A stretch of DNA of 64,000 nt. Source: Petunia secreta (Eukaryota; Streptophyta; Magnoliopsida; Solanales; Solanaceae). The stretch covers positions 26,059,501 through 26,123,500 of the forward strand of contig JARKIP010000023.1 in assembly GCA_029990175.1 (NCBI GenBank). The letters are read 5' to 3'. A program made the position numbers and the translations under genes. The notes beneath the pieces were generated by a model. It ran no database searches and was not told where the DNA came from. It worked only from the letters and a program-made list of their open reading frames with translations. Positions 21,936 to 33,919 of the stretch are shown one piece after another. Each line of letters starts with the position of its first letter. Positions within the stretch are counted from its first letter, which is position 1.

Positions 21936-23238
21936 CAAAACCAAAGTGCAATGCTCATATGCTCAATGCAATACCAACAACAGGGCATAGCATATAATAT
22001 ACAATGTAAGTTCAAAGCTAAGGCATAATGAGTACGCCTATCAGCAGCTACACACGCAAGGAACACGTGGTAGAATATCCACAAGGCCAAGGGCCTCCAA
22101 AGAAATGGATATAAACACTTACCTTGTTACAATGTTAGCACAGTTACTCAACAACCGCTTTATCCTTTGGATTCACTGCCAAACGATCCTGATGTATTCA
22201 ATAAGCAGAAAACTATATCAAATAAGGTTAAAGGCTTCATTCCCCACATCTCAGGGTAATCCGGTTAGGAACCTGATACCCTATTCGCATACACAATACG
22301 CAGGCCAGGCCTATGTATAGGGTTTAAGGTCACATAACCCTAAATAAATTACATTTATATGTTGCCCATAACTCACTGAGTACGAATATATAATCAATTC
22401 CACTATCGGGGTCCAATTGACCCTTTAAACTATTAATTGAACTTATTAAAATGATGTCTAATATTCCAAGTTTTGCCGTTAAAATATATTCAAACACACG
22501 TAATAAACTCAAATAATGCATTAAGATCATTACCTGAATGTTTCGGTGTGAAAATTCTATCTTTTCTCGGGCTCTTTTCTCATTTTCTGGCATTTTTCCT
22601 TTTCCCTCTGTGTATCTCTTCGTTTTCTGTTCAAATTCGTTAAGCTTCTGTTTCTATACTTTACACCTCGTCCTTAGCTTAAAAACCTAAGGACCACCAC
22701 CTAAATTTCTTTCTTTTATCTTTTTCTTTTTATTTTATTTTCTATTTTATTTTGTTTTCGTATTAAAATTTAAATGCAGTCCTATGAAATCCGGAATATT
22801 CTCAAATTTCTCAAGTAAGTTATATAAAATATATGTAACACACTTGCTAAGGCGGATCTCAAATCGGACTCCCGAAACTCAATATGAAAATTAAATGGAA
22901 AAAGGTCAAATTATTTAACTTTCGACATTTTAGCGGAAACTAGCCGAACAACATCGAAATTCACTTTCGAAAGTTCACAAAAGTCACAAATAATCATACA
23001 AACCTAACGGCGCTTTCGGATTTCGAATTGGAGCTCATTCGCCAAAACCGAGCTCGAAAATCTCTTTTTCATATTTATCGACAATAAAAACTGAAACCTT
23101 CTTCCGATGCCTACCAAACGAGGTCTGATTTAGCTCAAATTTTACAGATAAGTCCCAATGGACCTTATGAAGATTTTAAAATTATCGGCCTGCCAATCGG
23201 AGTCCTATCTCCCGAAACGACTGGCCGAGGTCGTTTCA

Positions 23239-23724
23239 GGCATGTAGGTGCAGTTGTTAAATTAATGAGTTCAACGTACGAGTAATGCCAGGTGGCTGAG
23301 CTGTAGATGGATCTGAATAAATAAATAAAACTGACTGAGTAAAACAGTAGCTTTATTGATAAAGGGGCACTAGGCCTGAGATTTTATGGGTGAAAACCCA
23401 TAACATGATTGATGAGTATAAAAATATTGCGATCAAAGTTAAAAAGGAACTTAACATAAAAATAAATGCTTTAAAAAGAAAAGATACTTCATGCTCGATC
23501 CTCAAAAGGTTCGGGGGCGCTTGCTTGGACTTCCCTACTCGAGGGTGCTGAGCCTGAAGATGTTACCTCTGGGCCGCTGACGACCCGATGGTATAACTCT
23601 ATACCAATAAAACAATAATGAACCCTGTGACATAACCTGTGTCTGGAGCTTCAAGGTTCATCAGGTCCACGAGGTTAGCTCTGCCACTGTCTGGTGATCG
23701 TATGGATCCGCGGACGCTTCGCCA
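23239..23724. other. No clear feature
   Basis: About 490 bp between the C LTR and the Tat RNase H remnant. By position it would be downstream of the second RNase H in a Tat element, but I recognise no motif. Confidence 0.4.
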
Positions 23725-24519
23725 TCACTTGAGCTTTCTTCTCGATAGACAAACTCCCATGTTTGGAAATTTTTCAAGAGCGCTTTTACTTTCTCCTATC
23801 GATTTGGCGTACAGATGCCTTTTGTGGTAAAAACTTCTTTGACTTGATCGACCACCAGTCGGGAGCAGCTGAAGAGGCTGACCTCCCTGTCCCCCCAGTA
23901 TGTAGGCTAAATCAAGAGCTTGAATTATGGCTTCATACTCTGCTTTAGCTGTTTGAGCTCTTGCGGCCTGGCGGAAGGCCATCCCAGTGGGTGTCTTGAC
24001 CCATAGATCAAGGTCGGCTCCTTCCCCTTTGAGGTCTTTGTCAATGCTGATCTCCCAGTGCCTGAGCTCGATGGTTTCTTCGCTCCTGATTGACTCCTCC
24101 ACCTTTGGCTCCAGTTTCTCTACGAAGTCTAAGGTAAAACCTTCCCGTTCCTATAACTCGATGGATGTTTTAGGTTTGTAGATAATGTCATACTCTTCCA
24201 GTTTCTCAACCCATTCCACCATCTCATTTAAGAGTATAGGTTTAAACAACAGGGTCCGCACCGATCTGGAGGAGACCATACTGACCGTATGGCCAAGAAA
24301 ATACGAGCCCAGCTCCCGGGTTGCCATGATTACGGCCACAATAAACTGAATGAAAAAAGGCAGAAACCTATCTTGGCGCGACGGTCTTTTACTGGAGTAA
24401 TTCACGGGAAATTGCATCCAATTCATTTCTCGTATAAGGACGGCATTCCGTGCTATATCTGAGATTGAAACATACAGCAACAGATGATCACCTGGCTCTG
24501 GCTCTGGCTCAGCTATCAC
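23725..24519 (-). pseudogene. Tat-lineage RNase H and second (archaeal-type) RNase H remnant
   Basis: The upstream frame (24519-24151) follows Tat RNase H: LLLYVSISDIARNAVLIRE, FIQFIVAVIMATRELGSYFL, and EKLEEYDIIYKPKTSIEL. The downstream frame (24102-23725) has DLWVKTPTGMAFRQAAR and AKAEYEAIIQALDLAYILG, the E-Y-E-A block of the extra RNase H that marks Tat elements. Catalytic Asp residues are not intact and there are frame changes. Upstream there is no RT; the protease lies only about 240 bp away, so RT has been deleted. Confidence 0.72.
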
Positions 24520-24755
24520 TGGAAGCTGTAGGAGTTATATGTTTTTATGGGCCACTGTCAAGTAACTCTGTATTATCCATAGGGGTCCTCCTTGTCTCCG
24601 CAGTACCTCGGAGAGCTGAAATACCAATTCTGTAGCTTTGGGGACTAGCAAATCCGTCATTTCCAATCGATCCCATAGTTCGCTGATCTCTTCTCTGACC
24701 TCTCGTTACATGGCCTCCAACTCGATGGACTCTTCTTCGGTCATGTTTACTTTGG

Positions 24756-25163
24756 CTACTGGCCCAATGCTACGATCCCCGTCATAAGTAAGATAATATT
24801 TTCAAAGCGAAGACTGCTCACCTCGTAAGTCATTAACCCTGTGTGAAGTCGAGATCTAAAGACTTGATGGAGTCTTGAGGGTACTCCTTTAACACTATGT
24901 ATCCAAGGACGTCCCAAGATGACGTCATAAGACAGATTGCAATTCAGCACCTGGAAGGGAGTAATGCTCGTCACGCCCGATATATGGACTGGTAGAGCTA
25001 GTTCTCCAACAGGTTCTTCTCGATAGCCATTGAAGCTGACTATGTTTTGAGGACTTGAAGACACTTGGTGATGTTGACGTGTATTCTGCAACATCTCCAT
25101 CCGAATAATATTCACGCTACTTCCCGAATCAATTAGAGCTCGCTGGATGCGAAGGTCGGACAT
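24756..25163 (-). pseudogene. Tat-lineage aspartic protease
   Basis: The active-site segment is RALIDSGSSVNIIRMEML, with the catalytic D-S-G intact, and the C-terminal box is YDVILGRPWIH. The 135-codon frame is open, but its expected partners RT and IN are missing. Sequence between this and the RNase H remnant (24520-24755) shows no RT motif. Confidence 0.8.
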
Positions 25164-25339
25164 GTATATGGAAACAACGAGGTAACTCTAGTGCTATCTT
25201 TCTTCATACGGGCTGAACAGGATTGCACTGAGCAATTCCCCCAAATCAGTAGTCCCTCAGGCTGTGGCTAGTTTCAAAACTGTGAAGATTGCATTGATGG
25301 TCCTTATGTTTTCAGAATCTGTTGCTCTCGAACGCTATG

Positions 25340-25690
25340 GTCCTTCTTCAATCAAGTATTTGAGGTGTCCTTCTTTAAATAGATGCTCGATTTCGATCAT
25401 CGGGGCCTTGCAATCAACCGTCGCATGGCCACAACTGCGGTGAAAATCACAATAGGGCGTTGCATTTTATTTTATGGTAGGTGGCCATCAGACCCTTGGA
25501 CCTAGTTTTCCAAAGTGATTGGAAACTAGATCCACAGCATTGACTCGGAAACCAAAATATATGAAGCTATGGGACTCTGTCCGCTTTTCCTGGGATCCAA
25601 ATCCCCAGGAACTGCTCTGCTTTCTGTTTCCCGCCTAGTTTTGGGCAGCTGTTAGTTTCTTCGGAGGCATCCCAGCATTCAAAACATTAC
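25340..25690 (-). pseudogene. Tat gag C-terminus with zinc knuckle
   Basis: Minus-strand translation near 25390-25460 gives YCDFHRSCGHATVDCKAPM and then EIEHLFKEGHLKYLIEEG, the knuckle and following helix usual before the Tat protease. Stops separate it from the protease frame. Upstream of about 25690 the similarity ends and the leader of the next element begins. Confidence 0.65.
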
Positions 25691-25859
25691 GTATAGAAAG
25701 GTGAATTCTTAAATCATGGTCCTATCGCACTATCTAGAGAAGAAAGAAAGATAACCATCCTGAAGTGCCTTGTAGACTCCTGTTCATAAGTATGGCGCGA
25801 AACATACTCCTGAACAAGACTCTACTAGACATGGCCTATAGACACCCTAGGACAGAACT

Positions 25860-25871
25860 GCTCTGATACCA
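25860..25871 (-). other. Primer binding site, initiator tRNA-Met type
   Basis: Minus strand TGGTATCAGAGC, four bases from the LTR end at 25876. The leader 25691-25859 carries the reading typical of Solanaceae Ty3 leaders but no gene. Confidence 0.9.
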
Positions 25872-25875
25872 CTTT

Positions 25876-28270
25876 TGTCACGACCCAACCTAGGGTCGCG
25901 ACGAATAACCGACACTAAGTGCCGATCATCGCTAAACCTACTAATAATCTATTAATAATAGAGATAAACTGGCAACCTGGTCATATATACATACATATTT
26001 GTTTAAAGCATAAAGTCTGAAAAAACGACAAGGCTATCACATACTGACATACATAACATACTGACTGAACCAAAAGTATTTGTCTCTAAGAGTGCTGAAC
26101 TGAATATACAAAGGACGGGACAAGGCCTCGCCATACCTATTAGGTGTCTGTACAACATACCAAAAGTAGTAAACTCCGTGAGGAGGCGGAGCTACTCCAA
26201 CAGCTGGCACATAGCCTACTAACGTGCCTCAAGGTCTGATCACTCTACACTTGTGCGGGATGAAACACAGTGCCCAAGAGAGGACGTGAGTACAATGTGT
26301 ACAAAGTATGTAAGGCATGAGCATATAATATATCATAGTTGAATGAAATGTAAAGCTGGAATATAAATATGTAAATATGTGCCGGAGTATAGCAATGTAG
26401 TTGGAAATCTGAGATACGAACTAATCATGATCCGAATATAAACTGAAGTCTAGCTGAATCTGAAACTGAAGGCTGAGCTAAACTATACTGATAACTGATT
26501 GTGATATGACTGATAACTGATAACTGGTAACTAGAAACCAGGAACTGATAGATGTCAACTAATATTGACATTAATAACTAATAGCTGATAACTGAGAACT
26601 AATAACTAGTACTGAGCTAAAACTGAACTGTTATTTGACCTGGTACCTGTCTGGTGTTACGGGTTGTATCCCCCAAATCAGGTAACTAAACATATGAACT
26701 AGTCTCAAGTATGGTCATGCAGTGCATACTGTGGCTACATACGCGTATATAACAAACCTGGCGGGTGCTATGGGCTATGTCCCCCCAGCAATAGTCTCTC
26801 TGGTCAGAGTGTGTGAATGATACTTGGTCACACTAGGTGCTTCAACTCCTACATGAACCAGAGGGGCTGTGTCCCCCAGACGGATATTATCACACGTTAT
26901 CGGACTGTGCGTCCAATGTCCAGCCTCTTTGAGGGACTCCAAATCACACATAATATGATCACTATATAAGCATAAGCTGTATGTGTCATAACACATGTGG
27001 CAAAAATAGATATAAACTAAAAGGAATGATAAGAAAACTCTAGATGGAATTACAGGCACAACCTAGAACCCATAATTTGTCCAATTCTTTGAATTTCTAT
27101 AAAAATTTCAATAGAGTTTCCCCTAAAACTGGATGATCTGCAAAAACAAAACCAGCACTATAATATACACGGAATGGATACCCTGCTAATCTGATAACAC
27201 AAACAGATTAAATGGATAACAAGATGAGACGACCGGAGGGCATAATAAATCCGCAGACAGAATCTCCGGACAGCACCACTGCTCTGTCTTGCGACCTTAT
27301 TTTCAGGGTCTAAATCAAAGTTATAGATGTTATGGTCTCACAAAAGTTTTAGATATATGTCTTAGGATTCTAGAAAATCTTAAATCAGCTCAATATAAAT
27401 TTTGTACAAAGAGTTATGCTCAAATTACTAACAACTGTCCGAAGATAAAATAATTTTTCAGATTTTGAAATATTTCGTGCTGCAGTGTTGGACCTCTGTC
27501 ACCATGGTTTTTAATAATAAATTAATATTGTTTTTAATAATAAATTAAGCATATACAAGTTTTCCTTGATGTAATAGAAGTTTCCAACACCAAGTTTGGA
27601 ACTAAGACAAACTTCAAAAGCTACAAAATAGATGCCTTGTTAAAAGAAAGGTTTAGCCTTACATACCTTTGATTTTTTTTGCTTCTAAAACTTGTTTCCG
27701 TTGAATTCCAAACTATCCAAAGCTTAAACCAGCTATAACACAGAATTTAGTTACTTTTCTTAGCCATGACGTAATTCTAAAACTCAAGCTATAGACAAAA
27801 TTGAAGGTAGCATAACGTTACCTTAACCGCGTAGAGCGTTTTGATGCAATCCGCCTTTAATTTTGAGTTAAGATTGAAGTTCTTCCTTCAAAACCATAAA
27901 AATGGCTTCAAACCTCAAGAAGGAACGGGTTCCCTTGTGTGTTTTCTGGAAATGACAAGAAAAGAGATAAGTTTCTCTTTTATAATAAAAATATTTAACT
28001 TCTAGCCTTTTTGCCCTTACGTCTCTTTTTCTGGCCTGATTTCTGACGATCATATCTTTTTATCAAAACGTTGTATGAACAAACGATCAAAAGTGTTACA
28101 AGGTAAATCCTTAGTCGGTTTTTCCACAACTTAAATCTGATTTTTCCCAAACTTTATATTCAACATATAAACGTCATATATAGTCATATTATATATTTAA
28201 ACTTACTTAAATAATTCTTAACATGTCATTGGTGTAATATACGTCACTTTAGACATACTGGGCGCAACAC
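25876..28270 (-). repeat. 5' LTR of a Ty3 (Del/Tekay-like) element
   Basis: Minus strand ends GGGTCGTGACA next to the primer site. The start is placed at TGTTGCGCCCAG (28270), where TG...CA ends fit; this outer edge is inferred. Internal marks include GAGTACAATGTGTACAAAGT, repeated CTATGTCCCCCCA-like words (about 26770 and 26870) and imperfect AACTGATA repeats (26470-26630). Only leader sequence of the element survives to its left, where the Tat fragment abuts. Confidence 0.72.
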
Positions 28271-29405
28271 TAAGTTAAATAGAAATATAGCTAATAATAA
28301 AAGAAAAAAAATAAAAATAATAAAAATAACAAAAAGAAAAGCGATAATGCTTAGGTTGCCTCCCAAGAAGCGCTTTATTTAACATCACAGAACGACGAAG
28401 ACACCTTCACTACTTTTGCCTACACCTCGAACTTATGGATTGAATCCCCAACTTTACCTCAAGCTTATGGATATGGTCTTGGGGTGGTGGTAAAACTACA
28501 AAAGGACCAAGCAATCAATGTCGCATTTTATACTTCTTGGCCTTTAAATAAGGGATGTCATTTTGTCTCCTAGGCATAGCAAAATTAAGAATATAGCTAC
28601 CTTGTTCCTCTTCCCTTGACATCATTATTGGTTCGGATGGCTCGAGTCTTATGTCACCATCAAAAAATAATGTAGAGAAGTTGTAAGAATGAGGTCCAAT
28701 GCACCCCAACTCTAATTTTTCTTCACTTTTGACATCCTCATTTTTGCCCACACTAGTCTTCAATAATGATATTGCCCTCTTCGTCACTTGACTATAATAT
28801 AATTTTCTCAACCTCGGCATAACTAATTCCCATATGGTCGAATGATTGAAATTCCACAACTAACTCTTAAAGTTGGCTTTCAATTTTCACTTTCTCATCA
28901 ACTTCGAATCCACTATCCATAATAATTGGTTGTTGGATGTTAGACGCCTCAATTGGCCGATCTCTTGTCTAAGCTCCACTCTTTCTTCCATAAATTGCCT
29001 TGTCGTATTTGTAATTTCATTTCAAAAATGCCCATGACCTTCTAAGAGTTGGGCTGGCTCTATTAGCCAAGTTTGAGTCACATCATGCATTTTATTGCTC
29101 CTGTCAATCTCACAAACATTATTAGAATCATCAAAAGAATTATTGGGGGAGGAGTATAATAATTAGGACAATAATTTCACAGACCACCACACAATTTGCA
29201 ATAGTTCCAATCAAAGGTTGTAAAGAATTCACATAACCAATCTTGTAGGGTTGAAAGACTTGGATAATTTTCTCACAAGTGAAGTCCTCCACAAAGTAGA
29301 GAAAGATACCATGTTAAAAAGTAGCACAATCATAAAATAAATAAAAATTAAAATCTTGAATAGATAAAAGCCAAAAGTCTAATCTAGAAAAATTGCTATT
29401 TTTTA

Positions 29406-29423
29406 TCCCTGACAACGGTGCCA
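29406..29423 (-). other. Primer binding site, tRNA-Asp type (E)
   Basis: Minus strand TGGCACCGTTGTCAGGGA, three mismatches from the tRNA-Asp-type site of Athila J at 54610. Confidence 0.8.
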
Positions 29424-29429
29424 AAAATT

Positions 29430-29867
29430 TGTTTCTCCAAAACGAACATGTAAGTATATGTGGTCGACAAGTAATAAAGTGATATATTGAGAATCGAGTA
29501 TCGTACCACAGAGACGTGTGATTAACTATTAAGTAAATCAAACAATTCCTAGTTATCTAAACAAGAGAAAGCTTCAATAGTTGTTGAGAATTATTCTAGA
29601 CTAAAATTAACTAATAAAACTAAGAAGTTAAGAATGAAATTAAATGCAAGAGGTTGGATTCAATGTGAGAATATATCCTAGGGTTATACGAAATTTAACA
29701 ATCCTGTTGAATTCTTCAGTTAATCTGATTAATTAATTTATCGGGGTTACTAATCGACAAGGTTAATATTTCTCACAGGTTTCTGTGGAGGACTTGCTCT
29801 CCTATTCAACCTAGCCTAACGCCATAGAATTAGTGTTAACAAGAACGCATTTATTTTTCATGTATAG
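29430..29867 (-). repeat. LTR fragment of E
   Basis: Begins TGTTTCTCC on the plus strand and shares GTCGACAAGTAATAAAGTGA and ATCGAGTATCGT with the J LTR. It is cut at 29867 by the LTR of element G. Confidence 0.75.
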
Positions 29868-31590
29868 TGTCATATCCACATTTTAACCTAACTCGGAGTG
29901 AGTCGAGGGTCGGGTTTGACTGGGTAACTCGTTTGAGTTAGAAATTGGAGTCTCCATCTAATATAAGATTCTAAGGTGTATTAGGTCACCTAAATATCTA
30001 AGGTCGGGTCTTTTATTCAACATGTTTAATTCCAGAGATTCGAGGGTAAGAAGTCCAAGTGACTCGGGGAAGAAGGTGTTAGGCACTTCCCCAACTCCCA
30101 CAAAAAATGGTTCCCGCTCGAGCAATTTATTTTGGGATATCTAACAAGTCGTAAATAAATATTGATCATGTTCACAAATTATATTATTAACTTGAAGGTC
30201 AAAATCACAATTAGTCACGCAATTGAATCTTTTTATGCAAAACAATATATATGGGCAGCAAGTACATGGTATTGGACCTTTAAATTTGCAGGAATGGCCT
30301 AAGCCCTATGCCTAATCGCACGTTTAACCTCATATTTGAAAGAACATATGCAATGGGGCTAATATCACAAGAACTGGTTCAATTTAGCTTATTTATGCAA
30401 TTTCAGTGTCCACTATAACTTAGCAGAAATGACCAATTTTATGAAAATGGCCAGTTTTGATGAAAAACATTTCACACTTTGTTTCAAACCGCGAGTTGGG
30501 GTTATTTTGAAATAAAATGTTAGCCATTTAGGGTCGGTGTGACTTGACATTAACTGTCGAGCCCAAACCTTAATGGCTATTTTGTTTTAGGGGTCAATTT
30601 TGTAAAATATGTATATAAGGGCTGCTTTGAAAATAGGTCACAAAAACACACAAGAATGCATATACGGTGGCTGTCGCACATAACATACACATATATAAGC
30701 ATGAAAATACATGATAATATGTGTTAGACTTTAGAAAATACATATATATACTTGTATAGTTTACCCCCCAATAACTTATATACCCCTATACACTATTAGA
30801 TTAGTATATATGAGCTTGAAGCTCGTAAAAATTAGTTCAAACACATAAAGGGCCAAATTTGAAGTAGGTATTGGGCCCAAATTATTTAAGTAAACAAGGT
30901 GCAATTTAATTTGTAAAAAAAAAGTCACGGAATAGGCAAAAGTTACACATTTAGCCCATATCGTTGAAAGTCCAGATTTTTTCACGAAATAACATAGTTC
31001 ACATATTATAATTTGAATTTTAAAACTTGTATACACCAATTACATTGTCCAGATTTCAAATAAACTCAGATTCTCGGTCAGTTTTTAAATCGAAATAGTG
31101 TTCTACCTTCTCACCTAGAAACGCTTAAGCAGGTTTTAAGACAATCAAGGATCATATTTTTTCTTTTAGGATGATGCAGCACATAGGAGATGAGGGTTGA
31201 GGGAGGCCCTTGTGTAGCCTATAAGAAAGCAATAGTGAGTTTCCTCACTCCAACCATATACAAATGGGGTATCCTAGCAAATGTACACAGATAGGGAATT
31301 TCTAAGGGGGGTAGACTATCTATTAAAGCCCTGCTTCTCAAGCACTAAGCTCAATTTGCCAAGGTAATTCATAACCTCAATGATTATGCTTCAGGATTCC
31401 GTAACAACATGGAGTAGCTACTGAGCTGTATATATTCAATATCCTACAGTTATTAGAACTGGTATGGCCTTTTTAGGCCATCCTAACAAGCTGTATAGAG
31501 GTTAACAGGGGCTGGAAGAAGCCCAGAACCAAGATGCAAAGTGACAAGAGTTCATGCAAGCATAAGCAGTTTAAACTATGAAACAAGCAG

Positions 31591-31613
31591 GAGAGAGAGA
31601 GAGAGAGAGAGAG
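31591..31613. repeat. (GA)n microsatellite
   Basis: About 11-12 GA dinucleotides inside the G LTR. Confidence 0.95.
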
Positions 31614-32510
31614 AAAGCAATCAAAAGATCCAGGCATAGACAGGTTAAAAAATAGAGAGTAACAGTGATCAGAATAGTGTTTTACCTTCTTAGTGATAGT
31701 GGTGAGCAAACAAGCAAAGTGCAGGCAGTGTTAGATGCTTGTAGAGACAGGATTAAGAAAGAAAAAAGAGAGCAGGGATCTTCCAATAATCTTGAAAAGA
31801 AAGTGAGGGATTAAAGTAGTATGCAGTACTCTGTATACCTTAATGTGTGAGTGTGTCAGATTATTTCTTGTGTATCTGGCGTCCCTAATTTGAATAATAG
31901 GGCCAGTTTATATAGGTAAGGTTTGAAGGTTAAAATTCAAATAGGCATTCTCATAAAAGGCAGGGCAATATTTTTTCCATGAATAAAGGAGACGCCATTA
32001 GGTGTTTCTTCCAAAAATAGACTAATCAGCCCCCTAGAATTAAGGAAAATAGAATCACAATCAGTTATACTCCCTCCCCTTTAACTTTAACAGTGTCTAG
32101 GTTCAGTATTAAATCACATAGGCATATCCTAGGGTTAAGAATCAGTTAACAGATTTTAAAGAGGTCTTCAATTAATCTTGGATCAATCAAACAGCTTACC
32201 ACCCTTTTAAGTATCAATCAAAGATTTTTACCCCCAACCAATTCAAATCTTCCTAAGCATGCGGAACAGGGTACTCATTCAGTTTCCAAGCGTGTAGTCA
32301 TGAAAATCATGCACTTTAGCATAATAAGAGGCCAAATACACTGCAACAAACATGAATGAGCATGGAAATCCACTAGACCGCCCTAGATTTTAGATCTACA
32401 TGTTAACAAGGTGGTTCAGGACTTAAGTCATACTCACAACAAACTCAGGCACTGATTAGTGTTCAAATTTAATGAAACGGACAAAGATTAGCAATTTCAC
32501 AAATTTTAAT

Positions 32511-32638
32511 CTAGTAAGCACCCTCCACATACATTCAAGAGGTTGTGGGTTCGAGTCATCGTAGGAGCAAAAAGTGGGAGGGCCACTATTTGTTCCGAGA
32601 GAGGGAAAGGGGTGGGTTTTTAAAAATAAAAAAAAAAC
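32511..32638 (+). mobile_element. tRNA-derived SINE, 3' part
   Basis: A pol III B box GGTTCGAGTC (32548-32557) lies within AGAGGTTGTGGGTTCGAGTC. It is preceded by AGTAAGCACCCTCCACAT and followed by AGGAGCAAAAAGTGGGAGG and an A-rich tail ending at about 32638. This is the layout of a common plant tRNA-derived SINE. The A-box region is not recognisable, so it is 5'-truncated or diverged. Confidence 0.7.
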
Positions 32639-33607
32639 TACTAACTATGTTAACATGGGAAGGGATAGGCAAATTTAGGAATGTTATCACACAAGTTTAA
32701 CCAATTAAACAAAAGGATTAGAGATTACCTGTTTAACATCGGGGTCGAGTCGAGTTTGAACCCACTTCGATTACACATGCGTGGGGATTTTTCCCTTTTT
32801 ACTAGGTTGTAACGTTTAGGTCTTACCAGATCCTTGTCGAAATTTTCTTTTTCGGTGGCAGTCACGTTAGGGTTGTACATCGACTTCGTCGAATAAATAA
32901 ACCATTGCAAGATTTTTGTAGTGGAGGTCGAGGTGAACACGATGGTGCCCTTTGTTTCAAATTTCACCGGCAATAACAGTCGAAAAATGACGTGACATGG
33001 GTGACATTAGGGTTTTGTTGAGAGAGAAAGCAAGAAGGTGGCGGGTGTTTGAGAGGGGAAATGAGGGAGACTGATAGGGTTTTGGGGGTGGGATGTAATT
33101 AAAAAAGGAAAGTTATTTTTTAACCGTTGGATTAAATGAAAGGAGGGATGGGATGAAGCCACGTCAGCATGACGTGGCAATGATGTGTATAAGTGAGTGT
33201 GAAGTGTATAAAAATACTGAGGTGTATATATACGTGTATAAATGTGTATAAAATGTGCATAAACGTGTATAAATGCTTGTAGAATGCATGGAAAATTATA
33301 TAAACGTGCTAGAAAAATCAAAAAATCAGTTTGAGGGCTAAATGGCTAAGGAAAACTATTATCTTGAAATTTTTAAAATAATTCATGCAATTTTGCTAGA
33401 ATAGGAATAATTACCCTAAAAAATTATAATTAAACGTGCAAATTTTATAAATAGTCGTACCTTGTACCAATGTCTTACAAAATAGCCTAATTGACATGCT
33501 TGTGCGAAATAATGATTTTGAATAAGGGTGAGTGAGGGTAATTATATGGTTATCGATGCAATTTCGTCCGAAGAATGACTATTGAAATAGGAGGGACACA
33601 ATTAGGT

Positions 33608-33667
33608 GTCAACAGCTGCCCTCTTTGCCCGGGGATGATGATAGAGTCTACGGGCAAAGACGTTGAC
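33608..33667 (-). other. Stem-loop across LTR edge and PPT (G)
   Basis: Outer stem GTCAAC (33608-33613) pairs with GTTGAC (33662-33667). Inner stem TCTTTGCCCG (33622-33631) pairs perfectly with CGGGCAAAGA (33651-33660), with a 19-base loop. The purine-rich tract next to the LTR, GGGCAGC in the minus sense, is between the two stems. Confidence 0.75.
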
Positions 33668-33919
33668 AAAACGACTAATTTTGTTATGACTCTTGAGTAG
33701 TGTTTATGGATAATGAGAATTTACAAGGTGCCAGATTGTAATGTTTTGCATAGTCGGATTGTATATCCTGTAGTAAAAGTGAGTTTTGCGAAAGCGGCGT
33801 ATATGTAAATGTATAAATAAACTTTCCTGTTTGGTGGATCGTTTTGCCAAAGTTTTGCATCATCTGCATGTGTGTTCGTCATGTTGGGCTATATACATCT
33901 TCATTGTTCTAAATTGCCC

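Larger units (their letters stand above)
17223..23238 (-). mobile_element. Family-A element C, both LTRs, PBS and PPT present
   Basis: Minus-strand order: 5' LTR 20176-23238, Met primer site, internal region of about 2.4 kb, PPT at 17799, and a shortened 3' LTR 17223-17798. This copy shows that the family's internal region holds only a degraded gag and no pol. The flanking bases (TTTTG on the left, GGCAT on the right) do not match, so no target duplication is visible; it may be old or recombined. Confidence 0.87.
20176..23238 (-). repeat. 5' LTR of C
   Basis: Minus strand begins TGAAACGACCTCGGCC and ends CGGGTCGTGTCA. At 3,063 bp it is the longest family-A LTR, the excess being extra 54-bp units. 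No coding sequence is claimed for the long open frame over the array. Confidence 0.9.
28271..29867 (-). mobile_element. E: pol-less Athila-like remnant
   Basis: Minus-strand order: LTR piece (29430-29867), Asp-type primer site, then about 1.1 kb of internal sequence. Near 28352 it contains GTTGCCTCCCAAGAAGCGCT and TTTATTTAAC, the block that in Athila J lies downstream of integrase (about 49085-49115). So gag to IN is missing between the primer site and that block. The 114-codon frame at 28515-28859 has no known motif. Confidence 0.7.
29868..33614 (-). repeat. 3' LTR of G, about 3.7 kb
   Basis: Plus-strand ends TGTCATATCC and GGTGTCAACA (minus strand: TGTTGACACC...GGATATGACA). Long LTRs are usual in this lineage. 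It holds a (GA)n run and a SINE. Several open frames on the minus strand in 30776-33321 have no recognisable domain. Confidence 0.72.

Noticed and set aside
21124..21951. A 275-codon minus-strand open frame of 18-residue repeats, as a possible repeat protein
   Set aside because: It spans the 54-bp LTR array. Since 54 is divisible by 3, frames stay open on both strands. There is no start context or conserved reading frame, and unit number varies between LTR copies.
17218..23243. Target duplication for copy C
   Set aside because: Flanks TTTTG and GGCAT do not match; no duplication can be claimed.
32541..32560. A tRNA gene, from the GGTTCGAGTC box
   Set aside because: No cloverleaf or A box can be built around it and it has a SINE tail; it is scored as a SINE.
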